Counted from the first letter of the stretch, positions 22,201 through 30,523 are shown. The stretch: DNA of 64,000 nt from Rhyacichthys aspro (GCA_036850595.1 CM072152.1:2375640-2439639); one strand, 5' to 3'. Program-made: numbers and translations. Notes: a model not told the origin generated them from the sequence alone.

Positions 22201-24814
22201 ACTATGGAGTGGTCAGCTCACGGGACGTCCCAGCTGCTGCTGCTGCCATTAAGGAAAATGGTTCACCTGTAAGTACCTTGATGTATACATGACTGTGACT
22301 CTGAATGAAGTGTGTGAAACATGCAATAACATTCATCAGCTTTTAATGTCACTGTGACTCAGCATGAATAAAGTCTACTCATGCTGTCGAATGTGTACAA
22401 TACACATAGCTGAGATTTTAGGAGAATGACTTCTATTAGAATTTATTATAGAGGTGTCTAATGGAATTCTGCATGTGTCCCTAAGGACAATTTTAAATGG
22501 AGGGAGGACCATTTTATTGTATCTCTTATGTCTTTGTTGTTGCATCTTCTTAAGTGCTATAGATGAAGGTGTAATCTTGATTTGTGAAGGTAATGGTCAT
22601 TTTAAGTTATATCCTAAACATATATAGATACAAACACACCCGTAAGTAGGCTACTGCCTCTAAACCATATGCTGTTGTCAGTTTTGGCTGGTGGATGTTG
22701 GAGGCTAGGGTTTAAAGGGCTGAACAATAACAGGATCCTCAATGAAATATACAGGGCACAGATTTTTGATAACACCCAACAGATCTCTTCTGACCCAAGC
22801 CACTCTCTGTGGAGTGAGTTCAAACTACTTCCAGTCTTCAAGCCTTTCCTGAGGGATGCTGCAGATGCACTGTGCCAAAATGCAGGACGAATAGATATAA
22901 GAATTCACATATTCCAGTTGCCGTTGGTGCTGTAAATTATTCATGTTAGTGTATTTGTATTTATTATGTATTATTTATTTGCCGTGTTGTGTGTATGTGA
23001 ATCTGCTGCTTTGAGAAGACAATAAAGAATTTCTTGAACCCTGAACTTTGAACTTGAACCTAGTGGGTCTAAAACATTGTAATAATATAATGAATAGAGT
23101 GAGAGTGGACATGTTTTTGGAATTTAAATACTACATTCTGTGAATATAAAGAGTTTGGTGCTACCATTGACCATTCAAATTGATTGTGAGTTGGGGCGGG
23201 TTGTGACTTTCTGTTGTTTTTCCTAAACCGACTTATGAGAATCTATCTGAGAGGATTTTGTGAGTTGGAAATGTTTTATTAAAGTTAGTTTATGGGTTTA
23301 CACACTTAATTGGTCATCTAAAACTTGGTCCATGTTTGGCGTCAGGAATATACATGGCCTTATATGTAAAAGTTTGGGTTTTGTATTTTGTGGTGCATTT
23401 CATACTTAACCAACCCCACACGTTTTCACTGACCACTGTATAAACCTGAATCTGCTGTAGGTTAAAGGCAGCTCTGCTGGGAGAGAGTCCGTTGTGTCCC
23501 CCTTGACCATCACCGCTGAGAGCGTCACCTCGGCAACCACAACTCAAGTTACCAAGGTAACTCTTTGTCTGTTGCCATGGTTACCATGACACAGCAGGAT
23601 CACACAGTGCACTGTATTTCCGATGAATTGGTCACTCTGTCACTGATGAGAGAGAGTATGAGGAGAGTGACGGACCAGATGAATACAGGAAATGATTTGG
23701 GCTATCAATGTGACCTATTTTCCAATGACACGATTAATACAAAAAGAAAAGAAAAGAAGAAAAAAAATCTGCACATCACAGAGCAACAATTTCTTTCTTA
23801 TTTTCATAGTATTGTATGTAGTGTTGACGTTTGGGAGAATTTAAATGATCTCCTTAGAGAATTTAATTTAAAAGCTTAGCAATATATATTGAAATATAAC
23901 ACTAACACATTTTTACACGCCAGATTGCTTAATCGAAGCTTCTATTATGATTTGTTCTTCCTCAGACTGTGAAAGGAGGCTACTCAGAGACAAGAATCGA
24001 GAAGAGGATAATAATCACGGGGGACGACGACGTGGACCAACATCAGGTACAGTGTGTTACAAAAGCCTTGTCATGATGCTGTATGAAGTGTCCCTGACCT
24101 TACTCTGGTGCCTCTTGTCTCCAGGCCCTGGCTATGGCCATCCAGGAGGCCAAGCAGCAGCACCCCGACATGCTTGTGACAAAAGCAGTGGTGATCAGGG
24201 AAACAGAGTCTCCCACAGACGAGCTGCAGCACAGAACACAGGTACAAAACTCCCCAACATTAATGTTCAGCTCATGTGGTCAGACTGACAGATAACCACC
24301 AACAGTATAGGCCTGTGTATGAGGGCTCCATTGGCTGCTTCACTCCTTTTCTAACTGCTTTTAGTCTGTAGAAGCTTATGGTCATTATGCAATATACATC
24401 ACTGCTCCCAGATAAAGTCAGACGTTACTTTTATTTAATACATGTCTGATGTAACGTTGACATTTGAAGAAATTGCAATTGCATTCTTTTATATGTCACC
24501 TAGTTATGGTTGTGGAAAGAATCAGAGTGGACTGTAGGAAGGATTTGGACATTTTAGCTACAGTGTATTAAATGTAGAAACGATTGCTGCATCTGCCCCA
24601 TTTTGGCATTACACCTTTATTATGCTTTTATTGTTATCAGTGATTAAATGCCTCACCGTGGTTTTAAGACAAGAAAGTGTGAGATATAAAACAAGAGAGA
24701 CGAATATACCAATAGTGACAAAGATATTCTAATAATTAATTAGATGCCAAGGGCTTTAGGAATGTAGGTCGTAGCCATTCTGTTCTGACCTCCTTTGTCT
24801 TTTATCAGTCGTGA
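1231..24814 (+). CDS. epb41l1: Protein 4.1N / band 4.1-like protein 1, 3' part of the gene (gene-level span)
   Basis: Protein 4.1N is a cortical adaptor: its FERM domain binds membrane-protein tails and its C-terminal domain binds partners such as receptors and NuMA-type proteins. The window holds up to 20 coding exons with GT-AG borders and consistent phases. With all exons joined the frame is open for 1214 codons plus a stop. In order they give the end of F1, F2 (about residues 15-120), F3 (about 135-230), the FERM-adjacent region (about 230-284), a variable middle (285-1053) and the C-terminal domain (about 1115-1214). Diagnostic pieces are [48 protein letters not shown] and [18 protein letters not shown]. 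The FERM-adjacent and C-terminal wording fits EPB41L1 better than EPB41, L2 or L3 as I remember them; no alignment was run. The 5' exons lie before the window. Confidence 0.93.
1449..1524 (+). CDS. epb41l1: epb41l1 exon: start of FERM F2
   Basis: A 76-nt exon after a T-rich acceptor (ttttttcag). It reads [20 protein letters not shown] then EDITR, the conserved entry into the F2 alpha-helical lobe. The last arginine codon is split AG|A across the donor GTACAA at 1525. Confidence 0.93.
1525..2518 (+). other. epb41l1: epb41l1 intron with a SINE-like repeat fragment
   Basis: No further coding sequence is visible. A fragment of a dispersed repeat lies at about 1978-2120 and is listed separately. 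The rest is unique-looking AT-rich sequence. Confidence 0.7.
1978..2120 (+). repeat. Degenerate SINE-like interspersed repeat (copy 1)
   Basis: The stretch runs from a gcgaagtggtgaa segment through tgattgtctgtcagtatctg to a ggttatagtccagcccccc end. The same order of motifs occurs at 21050-21345, 29930-30105, 50800-50970 and 61850-62030, so this is a dispersed family. This copy is the most decayed. Confidence 0.6.
2519..2737 (+). CDS. epb41l1: epb41l1 exon: body of FERM F2
   Basis: A 219-nt exon reading [20 protein letters not shown] then [19 protein letters not shown] and [20 protein letters not shown]. It begins with the last base of a split arginine codon and ends in a split lysine codon at the donor GTACTA. 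The acidic loop [11 protein letters not shown] is the least conserved part of this exon in the family. Confidence 0.95.
3079..3166 (+). CDS. epb41l1: epb41l1 exon: F2-F3 junction
   Basis: An 88-nt exon reading [20 protein letters not shown] then YGVDLHHAK, near-invariant among 4.1 proteins. The acceptor is gctcacag and the donor is GTACGT; it ends in phase 0. Confidence 0.95.
3184..3201. repeat. Short (GAAA)n microsatellite
   Basis: Four to five gaaa units lie just inside the intron after the exon ending at 3166. Confidence 0.8.
3262..3490. repeat. Degenerate minisatellite with a ggtttagtcctgg-like unit
   Basis: Imperfect units such as tggtctagtcctagcttt, ccggtttagtcctggta, ccaggtttagc and cctggtttagtgc recur at irregular spacing of roughly 15-35 bases. 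Unit length and copy number are not fixed. Confidence 0.55.
4041..4193 (+). CDS. epb41l1: epb41l1 exon: FERM F3 (PTB/PH-like), first part
   Basis: A 153-nt exon, phase 0 at both ends, reading [19 protein letters not shown], then [19 protein letters not shown] and [13 protein letters not shown]. This is the start of the F3 lobe, which contributes the groove for cytoplasmic tails such as glycophorin C-type and CADM/neurexin-type ligands in the family. Acceptor ctctccacag, donor GTACAC. Confidence 0.96.
4194..5981 (+). other. epb41l1: epb41l1 intron
   Basis: No coding sequence is recognised. It holds a degenerate repeat at 4990-5160 (listed separately) and a short near-palindrome gtatacatatacagtatata around 5647-5678. 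Confidence 0.65.
4990..5160. repeat. Degenerate minisatellite with a tactccatgctctg-like unit
   Basis: At least ten imperfect units of about 14-15 bases are visible, for example tatactccatgctctat, gccccatgctctgtact and tatactccatgctttgt. The drift between units indicates an old array. Confidence 0.7.
5982..6079 (+). CDS. epb41l1: epb41l1 exon: FERM F3, second part
   Basis: A 98-nt exon reading [20 protein letters not shown] then [12 protein letters not shown], the end of the FERM F3 lobe. The arginine codon CG|G is split at the donor GTAGGC. Confidence 0.96.
6080..8340 (+). other. epb41l1: epb41l1 intron, no recognised content
   Basis: About 2.3 kb of AT-rich sequence. The reading frames near 6548-6832 and 7270-7790 match no protein I know and lack exon borders. 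The acceptor tract ends in gggttttcag at 8331-8340. Confidence 0.6.
8341..8516 (+). CDS. epb41l1: epb41l1 exon: FERM-adjacent (FA) region
   Basis: A 176-nt exon reading [40 protein letters not shown], then [18 protein letters not shown]. The FA region regulates FERM binding through phosphorylation in this family; the serine and arginine-rich stretches seen here fit that. The wording is close to that of 4.1N. Confidence 0.96.
8587..8807 (+). CDS. epb41l1: epb41l1 exon: acidic linker after the FA region
   Basis: A 221-nt exon separated from the previous one by an intron of only 70 bases. It opens with [16 protein letters not shown], matching 4.1N, and then becomes a glutamate/aspartate-rich stretch ([19 protein letters not shown]) before a basic SRKKEIR end. 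It finishes in phase 0 at the donor GTACTA. Confidence 0.93.
9156..9191 (+). CDS. epb41l1: epb41l1 candidate 36-nt cassette exon 1
   Basis: Twelve in-frame codons read [12 protein letters not shown]. The acceptor is a pyrimidine-rich tract ending aaaag at 9155 and the donor is GTATTT. It is phase 0 at both ends, so it can be skipped or included without a frame change. It ends in KQE like the exon at 9452-9487 and has the same length. The acceptor is weak and the exon is unproven. Confidence 0.5.
9452..9487 (+). CDS. epb41l1: epb41l1 36-nt cassette exon 2
   Basis: Twelve in-frame codons read [12 protein letters not shown], with acceptor cgcctcag and donor GTACCA. The peptide resembles a short alternative segment (PEQETTPRHKQE) that I recall in mammalian EPB41L1 just before FLDKPEDVLLKHQ. 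It is therefore probably a conserved alternatively used exon. Confidence 0.75.
10031..10180 (+). CDS. epb41l1: epb41l1 exon: conserved [13 protein letters not shown] segment
   Basis: A 150-nt exon, phase 0 at both ends, reading [20 protein letters not shown] then [18 protein letters not shown] and [12 protein letters not shown]. This helical segment is shared by the 4.1 family upstream of the spectrin-actin-binding region. Acceptor ttctctgtag, donor GTGAGT. Confidence 0.95.
10181..12641 (+). other. epb41l1: epb41l1 intron, no recognised exon
   Basis: About 2.5 kb of very AT-rich sequence. It contains a short (TA)n run near 10868-10883 and a run of 22 A at 11550-11571. I see nothing else to call. 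Confidence 0.6.
11550..11571. repeat. Poly(A) run
   Basis: Twenty-two consecutive A bases. It could be an old retroelement tail or simple slippage; no element body is recognised next to it. Confidence 0.85.
12642..12728 (+). CDS. epb41l1: epb41l1 candidate 87-nt exon
   Basis: An open 29-codon segment reading [19 protein letters not shown] then [10 protein letters not shown]. It follows a long pyrimidine tract ending ccggtcag and is phase 0 at both ends, which fits its neighbours. The donor GTTGCC is weak and I do not recognise the peptide from other 4.1N proteins, so this may be an alternative exon or chance. Confidence 0.35.
12729..13868 (+). other. epb41l1: epb41l1 intron before the large exon
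   Basis: No coding sequence recognised. A dispersed repeat copy is seen at about 13146-13262 and is listed separately. Confidence 0.6.
13146..13262 (+). repeat. Dispersed repeat, copy A
   Basis: The segment runs from atcaccatgttattctatcc through gtcattatcaaactgaaaac to ctgtaactgtcacactgtgtc. A diverged second copy with the same order of blocks lies at about 25957-26083, so this is an unnamed dispersed element. Confidence 0.5.
13869..15239 (+). CDS. epb41l1: epb41l1 large 1371-nt exon (457 codons)
   Basis: One uninterrupted frame, phase 0 at both ends, from [19 protein letters not shown] to LDAAKKRLS at the donor GTAACA. It is hydrophilic and rich in S, E, K and D, with no domain I recognise, so probably disordered. 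Visible short motifs are a basic cluster [14 protein letters not shown], a proline stretch [14 protein letters not shown] and many serine sites. Because its length is divisible by three it can be skipped as a cassette, as large alternative exons are in other 4.1 genes. The acceptor (accaacatgtag) is pyrimidine-poor, in keeping with regulated use. Confidence 0.85.
15240..17337 (+). other. epb41l1: epb41l1 intron
   Basis: No coding sequence recognised beyond the read-through of the large exon to a stop at about 15312-15314. A 20-base tandem duplication lies at 15897-15938. Confidence 0.6.
15897..15938. repeat. Tandem duplication of a ~21-base unit
   Basis: The unit gcgagaaagaagaacataac occurs twice in direct succession, with only a t between copies. 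Confidence 0.85.
17338..17388 (+). CDS. epb41l1: epb41l1 51-nt exon
   Basis: Seventeen codons reading [18 protein letters not shown] strong acceptor (acttttgcag) and donor GTTATT bound it, and it is phase 0 at both ends. The small size and symmetric phase suggest a cassette exon in the variable spacer between the FERM and C-terminal domains. Confidence 0.7.
17389..18164 (+). other. epb41l1: epb41l1 intron
   Basis: The reading frame of the preceding exon happens to stay open for about 290 bases into this intron, but the protein changes to hydrophobic, unconserved sequence after 17388. A loose ggtttaaa/accagttaaa repeat pattern is seen at 17805-17930. Confidence 0.6.
18165..18518 (+). CDS. epb41l1: epb41l1 exon: conserved [15 protein letters not shown] spacer segment
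   Basis: A 354-nt exon, phase 0 at both ends. It reads [20 protein letters not shown] then [20 protein letters not shown] and [20 protein letters not shown], which matches the 4.1N spacer (QERDTV...IERKCSS...[12 protein letters not shown]). The second half ([18 protein letters not shown] onward) is acidic and less conserved. Acceptor tacatcag, donor GTAGAC. Confidence 0.95.
18826..18942 (+). CDS. epb41l1: epb41l1 117-nt exon
   Basis: Thirty-nine codons reading [20 protein letters not shown] then [19 protein letters not shown], phase 0 at both ends, with acceptor ttttaatacag and donor GTAAAC. I do not recall a close counterpart in mammalian 4.1N, so its identity rests on borders, phase and position between two sure exons. 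Confidence 0.8.
18943..22199 (+). other. epb41l1: epb41l1 intron with a SINE-like copy
   Basis: About 3.3 kb. A SINE-like repeat sits at 20955-21345 and is listed separately. The remainder shows no exon-like segment. Confidence 0.6.
20955..21345 (+). repeat. SINE-like interspersed repeat (copy 2, most complete body)
   Basis: It contains cctccccgtgtcaccgtggg, agacatgcatgtataggtca, gtccagggtgtacaccgcc and gggataggctccagtctccc, then a tail with atggacggatggat. This chain of motifs is very common in percomorph fish genomes. The family name is not asserted; a tRNA-like head is visible in the copies at 29930-30105 and 61850-62030. Confidence 0.8.
22200..22268 (+). CDS. epb41l1: epb41l1 69-nt exon
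   Basis: Twenty-three codons reading [20 protein letters not shown] then GSP. Acceptor gtgcttcacag, donor GTAAGT, phase 0 at both ends. It includes a run of five alanines, four of them encoded by consecutive GCT codons. Confidence 0.82.
22669..23060 (+). mobile_element. 3' end of a non-LTR retrotransposon (LINE) fragment
   Basis: A frame ending at 22935 reads [20 protein letters not shown] then [20 protein letters not shown], which resembles the end of fish non-LTR polyproteins with a DPSHPLxSEFxLLPSGRRY...CRTNR pattern. It is followed by a non-coding tail with caataaagaatttcttgaac and a terminal ctgaactttgaacttgaacc. Only the last ~90 codons and tail are present, the usual 5' truncation, and the key residues have drifted. 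The clade cannot be fixed by eye. Confidence 0.65.
23461..23556 (+). CDS. epb41l1: epb41l1 exon: start of the C-terminal domain
   Basis: A 96-nt exon reading [20 protein letters not shown] then [12 protein letters not shown], phase 0 at both ends. The ITxExxxSxTTTxVTK wording is the entry to the 4.1 C-terminal domain. Acceptor tctgctgtag, donor GTAACT. Confidence 0.92.
23966..24046 (+). CDS. epb41l1: epb41l1 exon: C-terminal domain core
   Basis: An 81-nt exon reading [20 protein letters not shown] then DDVDQHQ, near-identical to the C-terminal domain of every 4.1 protein. Acceptor cttcctcag, donor GTACAG. Confidence 0.97.
24125..24241 (+). CDS. epb41l1: epb41l1 exon: end of the C-terminal domain
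   Basis: A 117-nt exon, only 78 bases after the previous one, reading [20 protein letters not shown] then [19 protein letters not shown]. ALAxAIxEAKxQHPDMxVTKxVV is the 4.1 family signature. Donor GTACAA. Confidence 0.97.
24809..24814 (+). CDS. epb41l1: epb41l1 final coding exon: one serine codon and stop
   Basis: After the acceptor ttttatcag the frame reads TCG TGA, so the protein ends HRTQS. A terminal exon that is almost all UTR fits the ending of other 4.1 genes, where the last residues are few and the protein ends in serine. Confidence 0.88.
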   Translation, partial: S

Positions 24815-25956
24815 TTGCTGCTGGCTCCTGAGAGCGGCCCCTGGAGGACCCTCACCTCTGGTCGGCAGGACCTCACCGTCCTGAACCAGAGGACTCTACC
24901 CCACTGTGCACACTCCAATATAATTCAGCAAACTGCCCCCCTTCACTCCTGCCTCTTTAGACAACTGTGACCCCACCTCCCGTCCCATCTTGGCCAATCC
25001 AGCGCTCCACTCACAAGACATAGGAAGAGTGACCTTTTGATTTAGTGGAGTCATTACTGCTGTTAATATATGACCACGGTTTGCTTACGGCTATTTAATC
25101 CAACACATTCTGACTTTTATAAACTCAGCCCTCTTCCATTTCAGAGACTTATTTGTAGAACATAAACATGTGCCCAGTGCTACTGTATATGTTATAATTC
25201 ACAAAAGCAGAGGAAGGCTTGGGTAACGCTGGTTTGGAGGCTGTGTTTTGCTCTTTGCTGCCACCTCCTGGCCATGAGTGTAACCAACAGCTGTCTTATT
25301 ATTATTATTATTAGCTTTTTACATTTTTATCTATAGAGGATCTAATTTATGTCCAGTGTTTGCTTGTTTCTGAAATATGTATAATATCAGATGATATAAT
25401 CTGCATGATTCATATAGCTGAGGGAATGAAAGAAGAAAATATGGGGACATTTTTTATCAGAATTATGTGGATGGGAATGAGCTCCTGGAGAGAAGTGGTC
25501 TTTGATGGACTCTCCTGAGGGACCTGCAGATTGAGTGGACTTATGCCTGGACCCTGATCTTCTCTGTATTTCCTTCAGTGTCTGTCACAGCCTGCCGTCG
25601 TCATCACTGGTCAAACATTTCAGGCACAGGTAGAGAAATCATAGAGTAGTATAAAGATTGTTTTATCGAATTTGTTTATGAAATGTGTTGTTTTCGGACA
25701 CTTTCTTTGCGAATCATAATTTATATTGGTGGTGTGGTTTTGGATGTCTCAGGCTTTTGTGTTCATGGAATTTAGTTCAACAAATTTTGTTTTACCGCTG
25801 TTTTTGCTCCACACTAATATATTTTTATTTACAACATCTAACCTTCTCTATTTAGAATCCACACTACAAGCTTTATTCTTCTTTGTCAGTTTCAAATTAT
25901 GTATAGCCTCTGTCACATTGTACCAATTGGATGCACCATCTCTTTGACCCCTTATC

Positions 25957-26083
25957 ACCAGGTCATTTTATCCAATCAAAGCAGAGCCATGTTGCACATT
26001 AATAATCTAAAACTGTGACTTTGTTATCAAACCTAAAACATGCCCATTACTGAGGTCCTGTCACATCATGGTCTGTGACCTAT
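25957..26083 (+). repeat. Dispersed repeat, copy B
   Basis: It shares ordered blocks with 13146-13262: atcaccaggtcattttatcc, then tttgttatcaaacctaaaac, then atgcccattactgaggtcct and a gtcacatcatg end. Confidence 0.5.
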
Positions 26084-27460
26084 AGTAATAATACATTTTG
26101 AGAGGCAGGTTAGCCAACAGTTGCAGAGTGTAAAATAAACTAATTTTATATGGTTGCAAAAAATGCACAGTGTGACGGGGGCTTGATCCAGATACTACAT
26201 GAAAATGCAGCAAATTTTAGAATATACTGTTGGTGACTGACTTTTTTCATTCTATAATGCAGTTTTTAAAGGAAAAGTCATTTATAGGAGGTGGGTAGGT
26301 GAATAGACCCTAGAGCTTTGATTGCACACTTTTTCATTTAAGCTATTATTTAAATACAAAACAGTTGCTGTACTGTATATAACCTGTAATTTTCATATTT
26401 CAATACACAGGAGAAAATATGGCTCTTTTAAGGGAATTTAGGTGGAACTTGGGTGGAGTTTCCTGTTTCTAATAATTTTACTCCCAATGTAATACGCTTA
26501 TGAAGGCCATATTTCTCTGATGTGATTCTATGTCTTATATAGTTTTGTGCATATTCTCACATGACCTGACATATTCAAACACACCCTGGGTTCTTTTCTG
26601 TTGGATTAACTCCAAGTTAGGCTGTAAATGTATTTATATGAGTGGTGAATGTGTGCCCTGTGCTTATCCTTCTGACAAACAGAGCTGAGCTTTGTCTAGT
26701 GTACTCCATACTGTATCCCAGCGCCGTTTATCCACATAATCTGATGTATCCCGGCTGAACTTTAATACTCTACTATGCATCAATTACCATCCACAAGAAG
26801 CCCACTACAGCCAGGGCCTGACCTGTGTTAGCCACATCACCGTCACCTCTTTGTGCTACTGTTAGAAGCAGTGGAGCCGACTGCTTTGTTTGCAATAAGC
26901 AGCCATTTTCTTCTTATCTTCTGTCCTCTAAAGGGAGAAAACTGTGAACTGTCATGCGAACCGAAGCGAGACACGACCAGCGGTGTTCACCAGGGGCTCA
27001 TCCCGTCATCTTATCATCCTATTCCCTGACTTGAAAATGTCAGCCTGCTGTATAGAAGGAGAAACCCTGTTTGGGTCTTTGTATATTGGAGATGACTTTA
27101 TCTGACACTGGACCTTTGTGAAGGCACTTAGTTGATAGCTCTACACTGAAAGATTTGGGAAATGACATTCCCACACTACTGTTAGGAAAAGGTCTTACTT
27201 ACCACACCTCGTAACTGGGACACTTACTTCTTTTCCCCACAGTCTTATTTATCACAGTTTAAAACAGTGGAGTAGCAGTAAACAAGAACTGTATTGGTGT
27301 ACTCACCCTCCACCATCCCCCAAATAATAATTATTAAAAAGCTCCAGGAAACCCTGAAGGCATAATGTACAAACACATATTTCCAGTGATCGAGTGTGGA
27401 TAAATGTTGAAGTTTGCTGCAGTGATTGGTGTTGGTTAAAAAGTAGACACTGGGGGCCGA

Positions 27461-28215
27461 GGCCTTGTTTCCTGCAGCAGGTTGAACTAACTCAGAGTTT
27501 AAATCTGAACTTGGGTTCTACTGCTCACACTAGTCAAACTCAGAGTTTACTGTTTCAGACACAGGTTTAAAATCTGGTCAGTAAAATTATCAAGTCATGT
27601 GACTATCGAGAGTTTGTATTCAGAATTACAATGAAAAACATGAATAGTAGGCTGTAGTTTAATGGGCAGCAACAACCAGACTATATTAATATAACTATCT
27701 GATTTATTAATATTGCTAATTATTTATTATTTATTAGCCTACATTTATATCATTTATTTACCTTCCATTCTACCAGAGATGCCCTTTTTCAGGACATTTC
27801 AGTGAATGTAATACCTCATTAACAGTGTAACACAGCTTTAACAGCATGACGTTGACCGAATGTGTCCAATACTGTAAAAGATTTGAAAGATCTGAATCAT
27901 ATTTTTACTATGTGATTGATACTAACAGAAAGCAGATATAGTAAATTTAAGTGCATTTGTAAATAGTGACTACGAATATACAAAAGTGGAATTATTCATC
28001 TTTGAATTCTAATTAATTTATATAGTGTATTTCACAATATTTCTTTGAATAAGAAAATGGATGACCCATCAGAGACCTGAACAGATGCAGCGGGGGAGTC
28101 TCAGAAAAAAACTCTAGATTAGAGAACATAACCTCAGAGACCAGGTTAGGTTCAGAGAGTGACTCAGATCAGAGTTTGTGAGTTTGGACTAAACCGGCTT
28201 CTTGAAACAGGGCCT
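27461..28215. mobile_element. DNA-transposon-derived element with imperfect terminal inverted repeats
   Basis: The left end reads ggccttgtttcctgcagcag then gttgaactaactcagagttt. The reverse complement of the right end reads aaggccctgtttcaagaagc then cggtttagtccaaactcaca. These inverted ends are about 750 bases apart and no transposase frame lies between, so this is a non-autonomous element. Target-site duplications are not clear, so the exact termini and superfamily are uncertain. Confidence 0.6.
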
Positions 28216-28539
28216 TGGTCTGTTAAACGGGTACCTATTAGTGCTGATGCAGACATTTGCTGGGACATGGAACCTTAAAGACTGTAAAAGTGGGACAATT
28301 AAATAGGGAAAATGGTCACCCTACTCTTAAGTGAAGTTGTAAGTTGAACGGTGGAAGGCTTGTAATAATGTATACATATCCATACTTCTGTGTATTTTCT
28401 TGTAAAGTATGTAGAAACAACCAGGAGCATCAATGTGGAAGGACAGCAGTGCAATCAGAGCACTACTTGAACGGGTGCCTTAGGTTCGGAGCCGATGTAG
28501 AAGTGACCTGTCTCTTCTAAAGAATGTGACACAGAGCAG

Positions 28540-28545
28540 AATAAA
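28540..28545 (+). promoter_or_regulatory. epb41l1: Candidate epb41l1 polyadenylation signal (AATAAA)
   Basis: First of a cluster of AATAAA hexamers (others at 28712-28717, 28816-28821 and 28833-28838) in the likely end of the epb41l1 transcript. Which is used cannot be told from sequence alone. Confidence 0.4.
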
Positions 28546-28838
28546 AAGAGGACTTGTATCTGAACTGTTCATATTTTCATAACCAGCAGATGACAGGTAA
28601 ACAGACGACATTCTCAGTTCTCTACGGCCTTTCTGCTCCACATTCCCCTAGTGCTTGGTGGTGTGTATTTGCTGTATTTGCATTAAGTCTAAATGGAAAC
28701 ATACATGCATTAATAAATGTCTCAGTATGATTCAAAAGCTGTCTCTGATTCTGGAATATGGTTGTATTTAATTATCAGTGCTTGAACATACATACATTCA
28801 TAATTCATCCTCTGTAATAAAGGGCTTTTTGTAATAAA

Positions 28839-30505
28839 ACAGCAGTGGAGGCATCATTGTTGCAGTAAAAATCTTTAATTGGTGTCTGTTGCCCTCAAGT
28901 GGTGGAAATGGAAACTACAGGATCTTTGTGTGGTTTTAGTGCCATCTGGTGTACATTCATGATTATGACAAGAACCACTGTAAAAGTGAGTGGAAAAGAT
29001 GGTCTTGTTCTCTGCATTACAAAAGGATATTATATTTCCAAAACACAACAGTTTTGGTAATTCACACTATGACCAATATTTAATGTAATGTAATATACTT
29101 TTATTCATTTTCTTTACATTACTTGGATGATGGTCATGTGACTAAATTAGGAGAGCTAATATGTTTTGGCTTTTTTTTCTAACGGCGTGGAGCCAGATTT
29201 TGTTGGAGTTCTGAATCTAATTCTCAGGGGAGGCCAAGATGTACCTGTAGTACCAGTATTAGGTTTCACCAATCATTTGCAGCTGACTTGGTCTATCTAA
29301 AATATCTGTACCTTTCCTTGCCTCCCTAAAAATGTATTTGATAAATTTTTTGTTTCCTTGTGACATTTCATACAGTGAATTATTCAGTGTATTTTTTTCC
29401 TGTGTCTTGTTTAAACCATGAGACTTTTTGCATTGATGGAATGGACTAGCATGTTATTTTTGGACTACTTGGATCTGATATACAATGTCACATAAAATGA
29501 CAATGACAATAGTGATTAAACAAAGTCCTTATCACACTTTAATAAGACTTAGTTTAAAATAACTTAAACCAGTTGTGTAGTGGCATTAAAAATAATCTGG
29601 GTTTTAAAAAGTTTAGTCAATTTAAGTTAACGTAAGTAAGCCTTTTTAGGATGTTGCATGGTGATATTAAAATGAATAAAATTATGGTTTATTATGGTAT
29701 AACTATTTTTGTAACCTTTGAAGAGATGAAAACTGTTTTTCCACTCGATGCTATAAGACAGTCAAACAAAACAAGAACTTGTAGCTGCACTTCTGTGTCT
29801 GGAGCAGATCTTTAGTCAGCCTACTGTCAGTGAGCAGATCCCTCACAGTCACAGTATGATTCATTGTCATATTTATTATATTTATCACAGTTGGAACAGT
29901 CACAGTTTAAATTAATTTCCACTTTCCATTAGGTTTTGTGGGTGTCTGGAGCCTATCCCAGCAGCTTTGGGCCTGAGGCGGGGTACACCCTGGACAATGA
30001 CCAGTTAGTCGCAGGACTTGGCAAGAACTGACAGACAATCTGGCCCAGGGATGGAGCTCACCACCTTCCTGCTGAGCCGGAGTGCTAACCACTCTGCCAT
30101 TTAGTTAAAATGTGGTTTTGAAATTTGAGGAAACTTAAAAAATAAATTTCATGTTTGTTTAAAAAGATCTGAGTTTAAAGCAAAGTTTGATTAGAACTTG
30201 GAGTGGAAATTTGTTGTACAGCCACATCTTAGAGACATACAGTATATTGACAGGCTCCCACATTTATTTACTGGGGGCAATCTAAATTCATCAGTTCACC
30301 TACATGTCTTTGTATGACGGGAGGAATCCAGACCTGAAGAGCACCTACAGAAACAAAGGGAGGACAAGCAGACTTCAAGCACAAAGGCCACTTCCAGTAA
30401 GTGTGCGATCAATCTAACAACTTGGAGGAGTGCACTTCTTTACCTAACTGTACATCACTGATTAAATTGGTTTGTATAAGAAATGAACAACAGCACTCGA
30501 GTTTG
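28839..30505. other. Intergenic gap between two convergent genes
   Basis: About 1.7 kb between the last + strand AATAAA cluster and the expected cleavage region of the - strand gene. Apart from a SINE-like repeat at 29930-30105 I see nothing in it. Confidence 0.6.
29930..30105 (-). repeat. SINE-like interspersed repeat (copy 3, - strand)
   Basis: On the - strand it begins with a tRNA-like A-box region, aatggcagagtggttagcac, and continues through actaactggtcattgtccag to gctgctgggataggctccag. The internal part found in copy 2 is missing. Confidence 0.75.
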
Positions 30506-30523
30506 TTTTATAAATCAATCCTC

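Larger units (their letters stand above)
24815..28836 (+). other. epb41l1: epb41l1 3' UTR and downstream sequence; 3' end uncertain
   Basis: AATAAA hexamers occur at 26134, 28540, 28712, 28816 and 28833. The cluster at 28.5-28.8 kb would give a 3' UTR of about 4 kb. An (ATT)n run is at 25299-25313, a dispersed repeat copy at 25957-26083 and a TIR element at 27461-28215. Since a mobile element lies inside this stretch, an earlier end near 26.15 kb is also possible. Confidence 0.5.
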
